A stretch of 64,000 nt of DNA. Origin: Anthoceros angustus (taxonomy: Eukaryota; Streptophyta; Anthocerotopsida; Anthocerotales; Anthocerotaceae). Positions 23,249 through 34,065 of the stretch are shown here, piece by piece. A program made the translations under genes and the position numbers. The stretch covers positions 434,001-498,000 of the forward strand of contig MU008174.1 in the NCBI GenBank assembly GCA_010909165.1, given 5' to 3'. Position 1 is the first letter of the stretch. The number at the start of each line of letters is the position of its first letter. The notes under the pieces were generated by a model that searched no databases, was not told where the DNA came from, and saw only the letters and a list, made by a program, of their open reading frames with translations.

Positions 23249-24666
23249 CTGTGACATTTTTGTCCCTCCTGCAGGCATGTGCAAGTGTGGGCACCCCAGC
23301 ATTGGAGAAGGGGAGGCAGATTCATGCACAAATTAGAGAACAAGGGCTTCAGGCTGATGTCTTTGTAGCCAACAGCTTGGTAAGCATGTATGCAAAGTGT
23401 GGCAACTTGGAAGAAGCTCAGAGAGTGTTTGACGGTCTTGGAAAGAGAGATGTTGTGACATGGAATGCCATGATAGCAGGGTATTCACAGCAGGGCAAGG
23501 GAGAGGAAGCCCTTCGCCTTTATAGCACTATGCAAGAAGAAGACATGGCTACACCCGATTCTATGACATTTGTATCCCTTCTGCAGGCATGTGCAAGTCT
23601 GGGCACCCTGGCTTTGGAGGATGGACAGCAGCTTCATGCACAAATTAGAGAACAAGGGCTGGAGCATGATGTTTTTGTAGCCAACAGTTTGGTAAGCATG
23701 TATGCAAAGTGCTCAAGCCTGGAGGATGCCAAGGCCGTATTTGACGGACTTGCTCAGAGAGATGTGGTGACATGGAATGCCATGATAGCAGGGTATTCCC
23801 AGCAGGGCATGGGGCAGGAAGCCCTCGATCTGTACAAGGCTATGCAAGAAGAAGGCATGGCTGCACCTGATTCAGTGACATTTGTGTGTCTCCTGCAGGC
23901 TTGTGCAAACGTGGCAGCTTTGCCTCTAGGAAGGCAGCTCCATGCTCAGATCAAAGACGAAGGGCTGCAAGCGGACATGCTTGTAGCCGGCAGTTTGATA
24001 AACATGTATGGGAAGTGCGGTAGCATGGTTGATGCGCAGCAGGTGTTTGAGGCATTGCCCGAAAGAGATGCTTCTGCTTGGAACGCACTGATAGCAGGCT
24101 ACACTCGCCAAGGAGACAGTGAACTAGTCTTCAACTTGTTGGGCAAAATGGGAGACGATGGGGCCCAGCCAGATGGCATCACGTTTCTCAGTGTGCTAAC
24201 AGTATGCAGTCATGCTGGTCTTGTGAGCGAAGGCCGACAGGTCTTCGAGGCTATGAGCAGGCAGCATGGCATCGCTCCCACCGTGGACCATTACACTTGC
24301 ATGGTGGATATTCTGGGTCGTGCAGGACAGCTGGATGAGGCTCTAGCTTTAATACAGAGAATGTCAGTGCCTCCTGATGCTGCAGTTTGGGACACTCTGT
24401 TGGGTGCTTGTCAAAAGTGGAGCAATGTGGAGATTGGACGCTATGCTTTTAATAAATCAGTGAAGCTAGACAAGAAACATGCTGCATCATACGTTTTGAT
24501 GTCTAACATATATACCAGTGCTCACATGTGGCAGCAAGCACAGGAGATGCAGGCTACGAGAAAGCGAATCGGGGCCTGGAAGCAGCCTGGCCAAAGCCGG
24601 TGGACAGACATGGATGGACTGGTGCATACTTTTTCCGTTGGAGGTAAGACGCATTCTTTGGTTTGA
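22031..24666 (+). CDS. PLS-class PPR protein with E-type C-terminus (duplication C copy 2 and unique 3' part)
   Basis: The frame corresponding to the copy-1 start lies at 22031 but has about four single-base gaps before 22680. From 22666 it is open for 666 codons. It shows about five near-identical ~101-104-residue P-L-S triplets with the repeated themes DVFVANSLVSMYAKCG, VVTWNAMIAGYSQQG, VTFVCLLQACA and GRQLHAQI. An E-domain region follows (MVDILGRAGQLDEA, AVWDTLLGACQ, ASYVLMSNIY), ending at HTFSVGGKTHSLV with TGA at 24664-24666. No DYW deaminase domain follows. A perfect-looking donor (GGAG/GTAAGA near 24642) could splice to a further exon, but none was recognised downstream. Family role: sequence-specific binding of organelle transcripts, often C-to-U editing with a partner deaminase. 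Confidence 0.88.
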
Positions 24667-26570
24667 TACCGTCATGTGATCGCCCCGTGCTCGCTGCAAG
24701 CCTAGCGGCGGTGAGTGAGAATCAGCGACCAAGCACGCAGGCGCAGGCTTGCCAAAGACTGGTCGCCTCCATCCGCCGGCCAACGCGTAGCTATGAGGTC
24801 ATTGAGCATGCTGAGAAATCAAGTCCACTGTTGGCGGGTTCGGCCAAGGCCTAAGCAGTAGTAAGCAAGTACATTCGGCCATACTCTAAATAGGACTCTA
24901 TGGGCGAGAGGTTGTTCAGCCCATCAGCGCAGCGTGCAAGCGATTCTCCATTTGAAGGAGAGAAAACATGATCCGTGTTTACTTCAGCTATCTGCAGCCC
25001 AAAATATCACAACAACAACAAAATGACTTACTTTGCACACCATTTCGCCCTGAAAGCCCCCCAGCAAAAAGAAGGTTGCGCTTGACACACATGGTGGTGA
25101 TCTGCACACGTCCTGGCCCTGACCGACAAACCAGGACAAATCATCCACTCATATAAGTAGTAAAAAACAAATTCATCAGGTTAAAAAGAAATCGAGACTC
25201 ATATTCAACGCCCATAAATAGCTGCCGTGATAGAGCAATGTTTCAAGTAGCCTAATCAAATGGCAAAGAGCATCTCCTAGCACATCATACCAATCACAAA
25301 TACCTTGAGAGCCTCATGTGCCTTTGCGTCCGGAACTTTTGTGACCTTCCTCTAATTACAGACCAATAAACAACCGCACTGGAGTACTTCACATATACAT
25401 CATGCTTTGTTGTTGTCCAAGCCAGGTTCTCCAGCTGTAAATCATCGCTTCCACAAATGAGCCAATTTGGTCTGATAGTGCATGTGTAGGTAACCAGCAA
25501 GTAGTTCATCTCGTGCAACGACAACTTCATCACTACTATGGACCAAGCCAACCCTTTACTCACCTAGAAGTCGAGAATGTGTGATCTCAATTGCAACTTG
25601 TATATCTGATACAAGTTAGCACCGCGCCAAGACGAGAGAGCTTCAAAGCAGGAGAAAGCGCAAGAGAGTGAGAGGAAACAAGACGAATTGCATGGAACTG
25701 AGCCACGTCGCGCTGGGGGAGATAGCCAAGCGCAAGGGTCGTGTCCTTTTGCGCCCAACGCATCCCGTACTACCCCTACTTACGTTCGCATGCTTCTCTG
25801 CACTTCGACGCATGTCCACAAGTCGTGAACCCCCGCCCCTCAAAGGCCGTGAACTTCATGTTCCTTGCCGGTTCTGGTTCGACCACCTACATAAGGTCAA
25901 ACCATAAGGGCGCCTGCCTAACCGTCCTTTGCCCAATACATTCAGACCTTGCCCGGACTCACCTCTTGCTCCCCCTTCGGACTTCCTCCATAGGAATCTG
26001 CGTCCGCCGGCCACCTGTCCGCCACCACCTGTCCGCCGGCCACCATTTTTCGGATGGGCTGCTACCCATGCCCCAACTCCGTGGCCCCACAGCCTCTCTT
26101 CAAAGAGTGACATCCGAACTTGGGTTCATTGGAAGTCCACAGTCAAGAGTCGTTGGGATGCATCGGTACTCGGATAGGGTGCCATCCATTCCCTAGCTCC
26201 ATGGCCCTGTGGGGCCACCTGATTATAAATCATGCCCTCCTTTCCGCATTGTGTGGGGCCACTAGTTGTTAGTGGGGCCACCCGTCATAAATGATGCCCT
26301 CGACTTCGCCCTTTATGCACCAAGCCAACCCTTTACTCACCTGAAAGTGGAGAATGTGCGATCTCACTTGCAGCTAGTATATAGATCTAATACAAGTTAG
26401 TGCCACACCAAGCCTAGCCGAGCCGCATTGTGAGCTATCGCAGATGCACACAAAACATAGTCTAGCCCTCCAACAACAACTAACAGGCTGAATACTGGTT
26501 GGAGAAGCATGTAATGGTGCACCAGCTTCCTCTCCAGGCTGTGCTTCTTATGGGTTTGGCATCTTCACAC
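24667..26570. other. Spacer with dispersed repeats, no gene
   Basis: Contains a ~95-bp direct repeat (25542-25631 and 26319-26411; both contain CCAAGCCAACCCTTTACTCA and GATCTCA...TACAAGTTAG) flanking about 690 bp, and a 5S-rRNA-like segment (26121-26197). ORFs here have no family signature. The direct repeats could be the ends of a small mobile element, but no coding capacity was seen between them. Confidence 0.5.
26121..26197 (+). repeat. 5S-rRNA-like repeat segment
   Basis: The order TTCATTGGAAGTCCACAGTC, then CGGTACTCGGATAGGGTGCC, then ATTCCC follows the 3' two thirds of eukaryotic 5S rRNA (GAACTCC, AAGTTAAGC, the box-C-like AGTACTNGGATGGGTGACC, GGGAA). It is related to 47765-47845, 47932-47980 and 40625-40697. 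It is too diverged to be a functional 5S gene and is most likely a 5S-derived short retroelement relic. Confidence 0.55.
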
Positions 26571-28060
26571 ATTCATGCCCTGTTTGAGCTCAACTCAGGA
26601 CTTTTACAATTCATATCATAAATATTATTAGGTATATGATGTCAAGGCATTGTATAATTTATTGAGTAATTAAATATTCTATTTATATTTTACTTAATTT
26701 AGAGGACCTCAAGGCTCTTACAACTATAATGGAGCAAACCGACAGGGAGGTCTTGGAGAACGAACAACACAATGGTTCTTTGTGAGTAGAGATCATATAT
26801 ATGTAGACAGCTTATAAGAGCCTTAGAACAGGCATGTCGAGCCGCAAACAGGCGACATAGCTGTCATGGGTGCTATCTACATGCATATCCACTTTGGTCC
26901 ATCAGCCTAAGACTATATCCGCCTGACATACACCTACCTAGCCTAAGGCTACAGCCGTGAACACAAAAATCGATTGTCAGAATCACATTTGCGGCATCGC
27001 CACAAGCTTTGATCAGTTCAGAGTACTCCTCTAAGACGTTGGCAGACGGGAAGCTATATGCACACACTATGCACTTTACTTAGCTTGTGCAAATATAACA
27101 ATACGTGGAGCACCACGCGCCGCCACATGGTTTTATCCTCTATTAGTGATGTATGACGCCACCTTCAACCCACAAGCGTGGTGCCTACATCCTTATCCGG
27201 CGGGCGCACTTTGCAGCCAGCCCACGAGATGCATAATAGACACCACCTAGGCCCGGAGTTTGGGCGAACAGTGGCGGATTAGTACCCGCATGGAGTACCC
27301 TCCTTTTGGTGGTTTGAAAAATTTGTAAATCATCCATGTATCTAAGCTAAGCTCTAAAGTACGAGATTTCCTTCTTGATTATGGTGTAATAAATATAGTG
27401 CCTCTCTAAACTTCCAGGCCTCGGCACTCCAACAACAACAAGGCGCGTCGTGATTACTCCACATAAGCAGCAGCCACGATACCTACGCACTGTTGCGAGA
27501 GATCTTCCTCTGTTTCTCACTGATGTGAGCACATAACCATGCTTGCACCTGAATGTTCAGTTGTGCATTGTGGAGGATCTTGGTCTCAATGCCTTCATTG
27601 AAGTCGCTTAGGGCCCCGTGCCGGTACGGTGGTTCAAAGTGTTATACCATCCTTGTCTACCTTGACCTCCACTAGTCGTGGATTTCAAAAAGCATTGATT
27701 TGCCCTCAATAAAAACTTTGAAATATTAACAAAGATCGTCTCGTTTCCATGGTCTTTGACAATTGTTTTTGATATACTTTGCTTTATGAAGAAATTTTAA
27801 ACACAGGAAAATTGTTCGAAAGTTTTTTCTAACCATTGGTTTACATGAGCTGTCTTAGAAATTACTTTTCTAATCTTTGCTTTGTCATGGATTTCAAATG
27901 CATTGCCCTTGGTTGAAGTGGAGTCCAATTTTGACACTCTTTTAAGTTGGATGAGAGGTTCATAATGTTCTCTCTCTGCATCAAACAAAATACTTAAAAC
28001 CGCCTGTGTATGTCGTTTGCACACTGCTGCCAATATCTTCAGTTCTAATTCTCTTTAGAA
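26570..28060 (-). mobile_element. OTU-element family, copy near 27 kb (5'-truncated on the minus strand)
   Basis: This shares long collinear stretches with 45072-47130: the AT-rich TTGTATAATTTATTGAGTAA segment, the CGACAGGGAGGTCTTGGAGA segment, the ~60-codon small ORF at 26873-27067 (equivalent to 45532-45726) and the C-terminal part of an OTU-like coding region. Terminal repeats were not identified, so the element class is open. Confidence 0.6.
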
Positions 28061-28662
28061 GTATTAGAGTTTCCTCCACGGTAGAGTTGGACGGTACGAC
28101 CTAATTCTTGGGCGCAGCGCAAACATCATAAAATGAGAAGCAGCAAATATCATAAAATGAGAAGCAGGATTTGGGAAAAGACAAGTTCATTGACATGAGA
28201 AACATGAGAATTCTTAGATCCCTACTTCTCTACTGCCAATCTTATGACACTGGATGCATATCATAGCCACATCAATGCTTCCGTGACGAGCTGAAGGACT
28301 TCAATACCTATTCTTTGACACAGCAGCAGAAAATTCAAAATGGACCAGCTCCTTTGCCTCTACTCTGCACTTTGAAGACACTTCTACTAGACTGGCTTGG
28401 GAATAGGTTGAACCTGCCAAAGGGACATTGCCATGCAGGGTCTGTTTCTTGGTCTCAACAGTGCTGGCAATGGTCTCCAGGTCTTGCATACTCGTCTACA
28501 TCATGGTGTGACAGGTCAACATGCTCCAAGACTAAATCGAGTATGTCCTTTCTCCCTGCAACCAAATACATATGCTTATAAGGGTATTGTTGAAATCTCA
28601 TTTGTATAGATGAACTCCTTCTAAAAGCTTCATTACTCTTGGTTCATGTCATGTGATGAGTT
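27396..28662 (+). repeat. Tandem duplication D, copy 1 (~1.27 kb)
   Basis: Begins at TAGTGCCTCTCTAAACTTCC and matches 28663-29898. It contains the OTU-like C-terminal relic and ~600 bp of unrelated spacer. The copies differ mostly by scattered deletions of 1-10 bases. Confidence 0.88.
27800..28033 (-). pseudogene. OTU-like protease relic (C-terminal part)
   Basis: The 78-codon minus-strand frame carries SILFDAEREHYEPLIQL, the C-terminal (His-containing) part of the OTU-like fold, and continues as in the intact 46340-47131 copy (STSTKGNAFEIHDKAKIRKV). The Cys and WGD regions are absent, so this copy is catalytically dead. It recurs in damaged form in duplication D copy 2 (about 29080-29270). 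Confidence 0.65.
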
Positions 28663-29898
28663 TAGTGCCTCTCTAAACTTCCGGGCCTCGGCACTCCAAC
28701 AACAACAAGTAGCGTCGTGATTACTCCATAAGCGTGACCCGATACCTCGCCGTGCAGAGATCTTCCCTCATTTCTCAGTGTGAGCACATAACCATGCTTG
28801 CACAGATATTCGATTGTGCATTGTGGAGGATCTTGGTCTCAATGCCTTCATTGAAGAGTAGCTTAGGGCCCGTCTTGCGATGCGGTGGTTCAAAGTGTTA
28901 TACCATCCTTGTCTACCTTGACCTCCACTAGTCGTGGATTTCAAAAAGCATTGATTTGCCTCAATAAAAACTTTGAAATATTAACAAAGATCGTCTCGTT
29001 TCCATGGTCTTTGACAATTGTTTTTGATATACTTTGCTTTATGAAGAAATTTTAAACACGGAAAATTGTTCGAAGTTTTTCTAACCATTGGTTAGTTTGA
29101 CATCTTAGAAATTACTTTTCTAATCTTTGCTTTGTCATGGATTTCAAATGCATTGTATTGGTTGAAGTGGAGTCAATTTTGACACTCTTTTAAGTTGGAT
29201 GAGAGGTTCATAATGTTCTCTCTGCATCAAACAAAATACTTAAAACCTTTGTGTATATCGTTTGCTGCTAGCATAATATCTTGATTCTAATTCTCTTTAG
29301 AAGTATTAGAGTTTCCTCCGCGTAGAGTTGACCAGATGCGACCTAATTCTTGGGCGCACAAACATCATAAAATGAGAAGCGACAAATATCATAAAATGAA
29401 GCGATTTGGGAAAAGACAAGTTCATTGACATGAGAAACATGAGAATTCTTAGATCCCTACTTCTCTACTGCCAATCTTATGACACTGGATGCATATCATA
29501 GCCACATCAATGCTTCCGTGACGAGCTGAAGGACTTCAATACCTATTCTTTGACATGACGAGAAAATTCAAATGGACCAGCTCTTTGCCTCTACTCGCAC
29601 TTTGAAGACACTTCTACTAGGCTTGGGAATAGGTTGAACACAAAGGACATTGCCATGCGGTGCATTTCTTGGTCTCAGGTCTTGGCAATGGTCTCCAGGT
29701 CTTGCATACTCGTCTACATCATGGTGTGACAGGTCAACATGCTCCAAGACTCTGCCCCATAAATCGAGTATGTGCCCTTTCTCCCTGGCAACCAAATACA
29801 TATGCTTATAAGGGTATGTGCTTGCTGAAATCTCATTTGTATAGATGAACTCCTTCTAAAAGCTTCATTGCTACTGGTTCATGTCATGTGATGAGTTT
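28663..29898 (+). repeat. Tandem duplication D, copy 2 (~1.24 kb)
   Basis: Immediate repeat of 27396-28662 with numerous small deletions throughout (for example near 28735, 29090 and 29330). No clear pattern of substitutions is seen. It rejoins unique sequence at GTTTAGGCTTGGGGCCC. Confidence 0.88.
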
Positions 29899-30179
29899 AG
29901 GCTTGGGGCCCTAAAATGTACCAAGACACAATTACGATGTTTCGTCGTCGTCTGTCAAATGCTCATCACCTCACGATAGTTGCTTGTAGGAACCCAGTTT
30001 CCTCCTCCCGATGGTCCTCCTTGCCCTTTTGCTACAAGTCCTTGGAAAATATTGCCGCCCACGTTTCCAATATGTCCAGGTGAACAAAACTGTCATAGGC
30101 CCCCCTTTCGACAAGTTCCGTTCTTGATATTGGAAGTTAGTCCTCTCCACAACACAACAACAAATTAAACATCTTAATT

Positions 30180-30590
30180 ATCTTCAAGTAAGTAAGCAAC
30201 ATTGATTAAGTATTGATTAGTGTTAATTAAACATGGTTAGCAATAGCTAAGTGGATCAGCACAAGTAATATGCTTCAGCATATCCCCTGCATATTATAGT
30301 GTATTCTTAGGATATTTCCGGCATATGCTTGTGCCAATAAGATATCTTAGGAATATATAAACCCTTTCACAGAGGACAAGCTCATATCATAGCTTGTCCT
30401 CTACATATGCAATGCAAAAGTATTGTGAGGAGGCCAAAGCTATGACTCCGAGAGCGGTGTGTGAAAAATTTGCGAGTTGTTCTTGTGAGAGAGTGTGTTT
30501 GTGTCACGACATGCGAGCTACTCTCTCCTATTGTTTGTCTGTTGAGGAAGTGCTCATATGAACGCAAGTGCTTACTTCGTGCGATAGGTG
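30180..30590 (+). promoter_or_regulatory. Possible solo-LTR or promoter-like AT-rich segment
   Basis: An AT-rich stretch has a TATA-like AATATATAAA at about 30352-30361, followed 10 bp later by a perfect hairpin (30371-30402) and then a GT-rich leader. This resembles the U3/R arrangement of plant LTRs, but no second LTR, primer-binding site or boundary repeat was found. A short segment just upstream (about 30105-30165: CGACAAGTTCC and GAAGTTAGTCCTCTCCACAA) recurs near 48085-48150. Confidence 0.3.
30371..30402 (+). repeat. Perfect 12-bp hairpin with 8-base loop
   Basis: AGAGGACAAGCT and AGCTTGTCCTCT are exact inverted repeats around the loop CATATCAT. They lie just downstream of a TATA-like sequence, so a transcript starting there would carry the hairpin near its 5' end. 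There is no downstream T-tract, so it is not a bacterial-type terminator. Confidence 0.8.
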
Positions 30591-33500
30591 TGACACCCTA
30601 CTTGGGTACCTTGGGCAGCAACCTTTCCAGATTAGGCAGATACCAGCCTAGGAAGTTGCTAAAAAGGAATGTACGTGTAAGGTTGTGGATAAATAGGATA
30701 TATTAAAAATAAAAGAACATAAATATGTAGGGTAGGTAGTGTAGGGCGCTTTTAGCAAGTAGGGCTGCTAAACAGAAGATGGTGAAAATGGTGCCACATG
30801 GCAAGGAATCAACGGTCCACATCAAGTTTGATTCAACATGAGTGGCCATGCAAGCCATGCAGTGGAGGAAGCTTGTGACGAATCGCGAGGAAGAGCTTGT
30901 GCATGCAAGGGAGAGCTAGGGCAAGTACTTGTTGAGGTCGTGGTGCCCATGTGTGTGCAAGAAGAAGGAGGTGTGCGTGCGTAGGAGTTGTGGGTGAAGG
31001 AATTTGAAGCACAGCTGTGAAGAGGGTGGCGGCGCTGAATTTTGTACTAAGCACCTTGCAAGTGAGGGATTTGGGCGCACAAGGAGCTATGTGCTATGAG
31101 GGCATCAAGGTTGAGCTAGGTAGAACTGTGGAGTGGGAAGGCAATAAGTGGGAAAGGGGTTTTTGTATGGCAAGTGAAGAAATCTTGCACTTGTATGTAG
31201 AAACTGAGGTGACACTCGCGTAGAAGAGAGCAAGTGCGTGTGCCCAAGCTTGTCTTATTTGTGCAATTATCTTGAGGAGTGCAAGATGGTCAAGGAGCCT
31301 GCACCTAAGAAGAGCAAGATGGTGGCTAGGGAGCCAGAAGAAGAGGTACAAATGCCCGAATTTAATTGCTTCCCCGTGGGTGGAGTCTAGGCGAGCCCAA
31401 CAGCCCAACATACAATTGCGGAGGGTATATGGCCGTCGAGCCTATGTCAACTTGGAAGTGATAGAGAATGCTTTATAATTTCACTATCTACGGCAGAACT
31501 TGAGAAGGTGGAAAATAGGGATACAGGGGCCGATCTAGGGTGGTGGACACACCAACACATTTGACAAGGAAAGGCCGAGGAGGCTCAAGAGGGGATCGCA
31601 ATCATGGAGCTTGAGAGGAAGGTCGAGGAGGAAGGAGAAGAGGAAAAGGAGGATAGAAAGTGTCATGAGCTGCTTAAGAAGGCTATGGACGTGCTGCAGC
31701 GCGAGTACAAGTCTAGAGGGAAAGGTGGTTGGTGCATTGACAAACTCAAGGAAGAGAAATGAACAATGTTTGCTAAGATTCTCCTTGGATTTGTGAGTGC
31801 TCAGTGGGAAGACGCATCTTAGTGATAATTGTATTTCATTTGGAGGTTGTCTAGGGGTTTATTTCGGATAGGGAATGGTAATGTGATGTCTATGCTACAT
31901 CAGCGCAAGGTTGTATGCCCAATGCAAGGAATTCAAGAGCATGCGAGAATACTTACCTCTCCACGTGATCCATATCTATGACCTCCAAGGGTTATTGAAA
32001 CAGGGAGAATTAAAATTTTCTAGGATGGATTTCCAAGTGGTGCCATTGGATAAAGGCCCACCCGTCGAGAAGTCCCAACAACAAGAGACGGGAAGAAAAG
32101 GAAAGTGGAGGAGGAGCTTACACGTCCATGCGCACGAGGAAGAAGAAGAGGAAGAGGTTCATATGGTGAGAGGACTAAGAAAGATATTAGTGAGAAGAGG
32201 TGAGTTGGAGCCATCCCGCCAGTGAAGAAGCTCTCATGGAGAGAGTTAAGGCCTCCATTGCATAGCTACAAGAAGAGTTGGCACGGGTAGAAGAGAAGAA
32301 ACTAGCTCGGGCGAACTCGGGCAGCTAGGAAGGGCTGGAAGGATGGGCGTGGACACTTGCACCCCTTCACTACATTGGGTGCCACAGCTTATCGATGGGA
32401 CTCGAGAGAGGCCCACTGTCCCTATGATAGAGGGCAACACAAGATGATCGAGGGTGAGAATCCTGTCGCCACGCTGGCACCCAACATAGTGAAGGGGTGG
32501 AAGTCTCCGCCCCGCACTTCTAGCCCTTCCTAGCTGCCCAAGTTCCCGCTAGCTTCTCCTCTACTTCTATCCATACTCAGCTTCTTGCGCCTCCAATGGA
32601 AGCGCCTTAACTCTCCATGAGAGCTTCTTCACCTCGACGCCAGATGGCTCCAACTCACCTCTCTCACTAATATCTTCTTAGTCCTCTCACCATATGAACT
32701 CTCTTCCTCTTCTTCTTCCTCGCTCATAGGGACACCGTGGTAAGCTCCTCCTCCACTTTCCTTTCTTCCTGCCTCTTGTTGTTGGGACTTCTCGACAGCG
32801 AGGGATCTTTATCCAATGGCACCACTTGGAAATCCATCCTAGAAAATTTTAATTCTCCTGCTTCAATAACCCTTGAGGTCATAGATATGGATCACGTGGA
32901 GAGGTACGATTCTCGCATGCTCTTGAATTCCTTGCATTGGGCATAAGCAACCTTGCACGATGTGTAGCATAGACATCATACATTACCATTCCCTATCCGA
33001 AGTAAACCCCCTAGACAACCTCCAAATGAAATACAATTGCGCATCGCTAAGATGCGTCTTCCCACTGAGCACTCACAAATCCAAGGAGAATCTTAGCAAA
33101 CATTGTTCATTTCTCTTGAGTTTGTCAATGCCAACCACCTTCCCTTTAGACTTGTACACCGCAAGACGTCCATAGCCTTCTCCTCATGACACTTTCTATC
33201 CTCCTTTCTCTTCTCCTTCCTCCTCGACCTTCCTCTCAAGCTCCATGATTGCGATCCCTCTTGAGCCTCCCTCGGCCTTTCATATACTTGTCAAATGTGT
33301 TGGGCTGTCCAGCACCCTAGATCAGTCCTTGCATCCCTATTTTCCAGCTTCTCAAGTTCCTGCCGTAGCATAGTGAAATTATAAAGCATTCCTCTATCAC
33401 TTCCAAGTTGACATAGGCTCAGTGACGGCCATATACCCTCTGCAATTGTATGTTGGGCTCACTAGCAAACCGCCTGAACGCCTCCAAGTGCCTAGACTCC

Positions 33501-34065
33501 ACCTGCGCATGGAAGCAATAAATTCGAGCATTTGTACCACTTATGCTGGCTCCCTAGCCACCATCTTGCTCTTCTTAGGCGCAATCACCTTCACCATCTT
33601 GCACTCCACAAGATAATGCACAAATAAGACAGGCTTGGGCACAGGCACTTGCTCTCTTCTACTTAGTTGTCACCTCTACACACAAGTGCGAGATTTTTTC
33701 ACTTACCACACAGAAACCCTTTTCCACTTACTTCCTTCCCACTCCATAGTCCTACCTAGCTCAACCTTGATGCCCCTCATAGCACCATGCGCCCAAATCC
33801 CTCACTTGCAAGGTGCTTGGTACAAAATTCAGCGCCACCACCCTCTTCACAGTTATGCTTCAAATTTCTTCACACACAACTCTCTACGCACGCACACCTC
33901 CTTCTTCTTGCACACACATGGACACCACGTCCTCACAAGTCCTTGCCCTAGCTCTCCCTTGCATGCATAAGGTCTTCCTCGCAATTCCTCACAAGCCTGC
34001 CAAGGTGCCACTCCCACACACTAAGCTTGCATGGCCCTTGGCGTGACAAAACTTGTGGACGTTGA
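30590..34065. repeat. Long foldback, unit 1 (left arm + right arm)
   Basis: The left arm (about 30590-32430) is followed by its inverted right arm (about 32430-34065), with a ~90-bp spacer around GGGACTCGAGAGAGGCCCAC. The arms are diverged by substitutions, so the foldback itself is real, not a sequencing hairpin artefact. ORFs in the arms are Lys/Glu-rich (for example EEEEEEVHMVRGLRKILVRR) and occur in all units, but no family is recognised. Confidence 0.8.

Noticed and set aside
25741-26196. 151-codon plus-strand ORF
   Set aside because: It overlaps a 5S-like segment and repeats, with Pro/Arg/His-rich composition and no motif; judged a chance frame.
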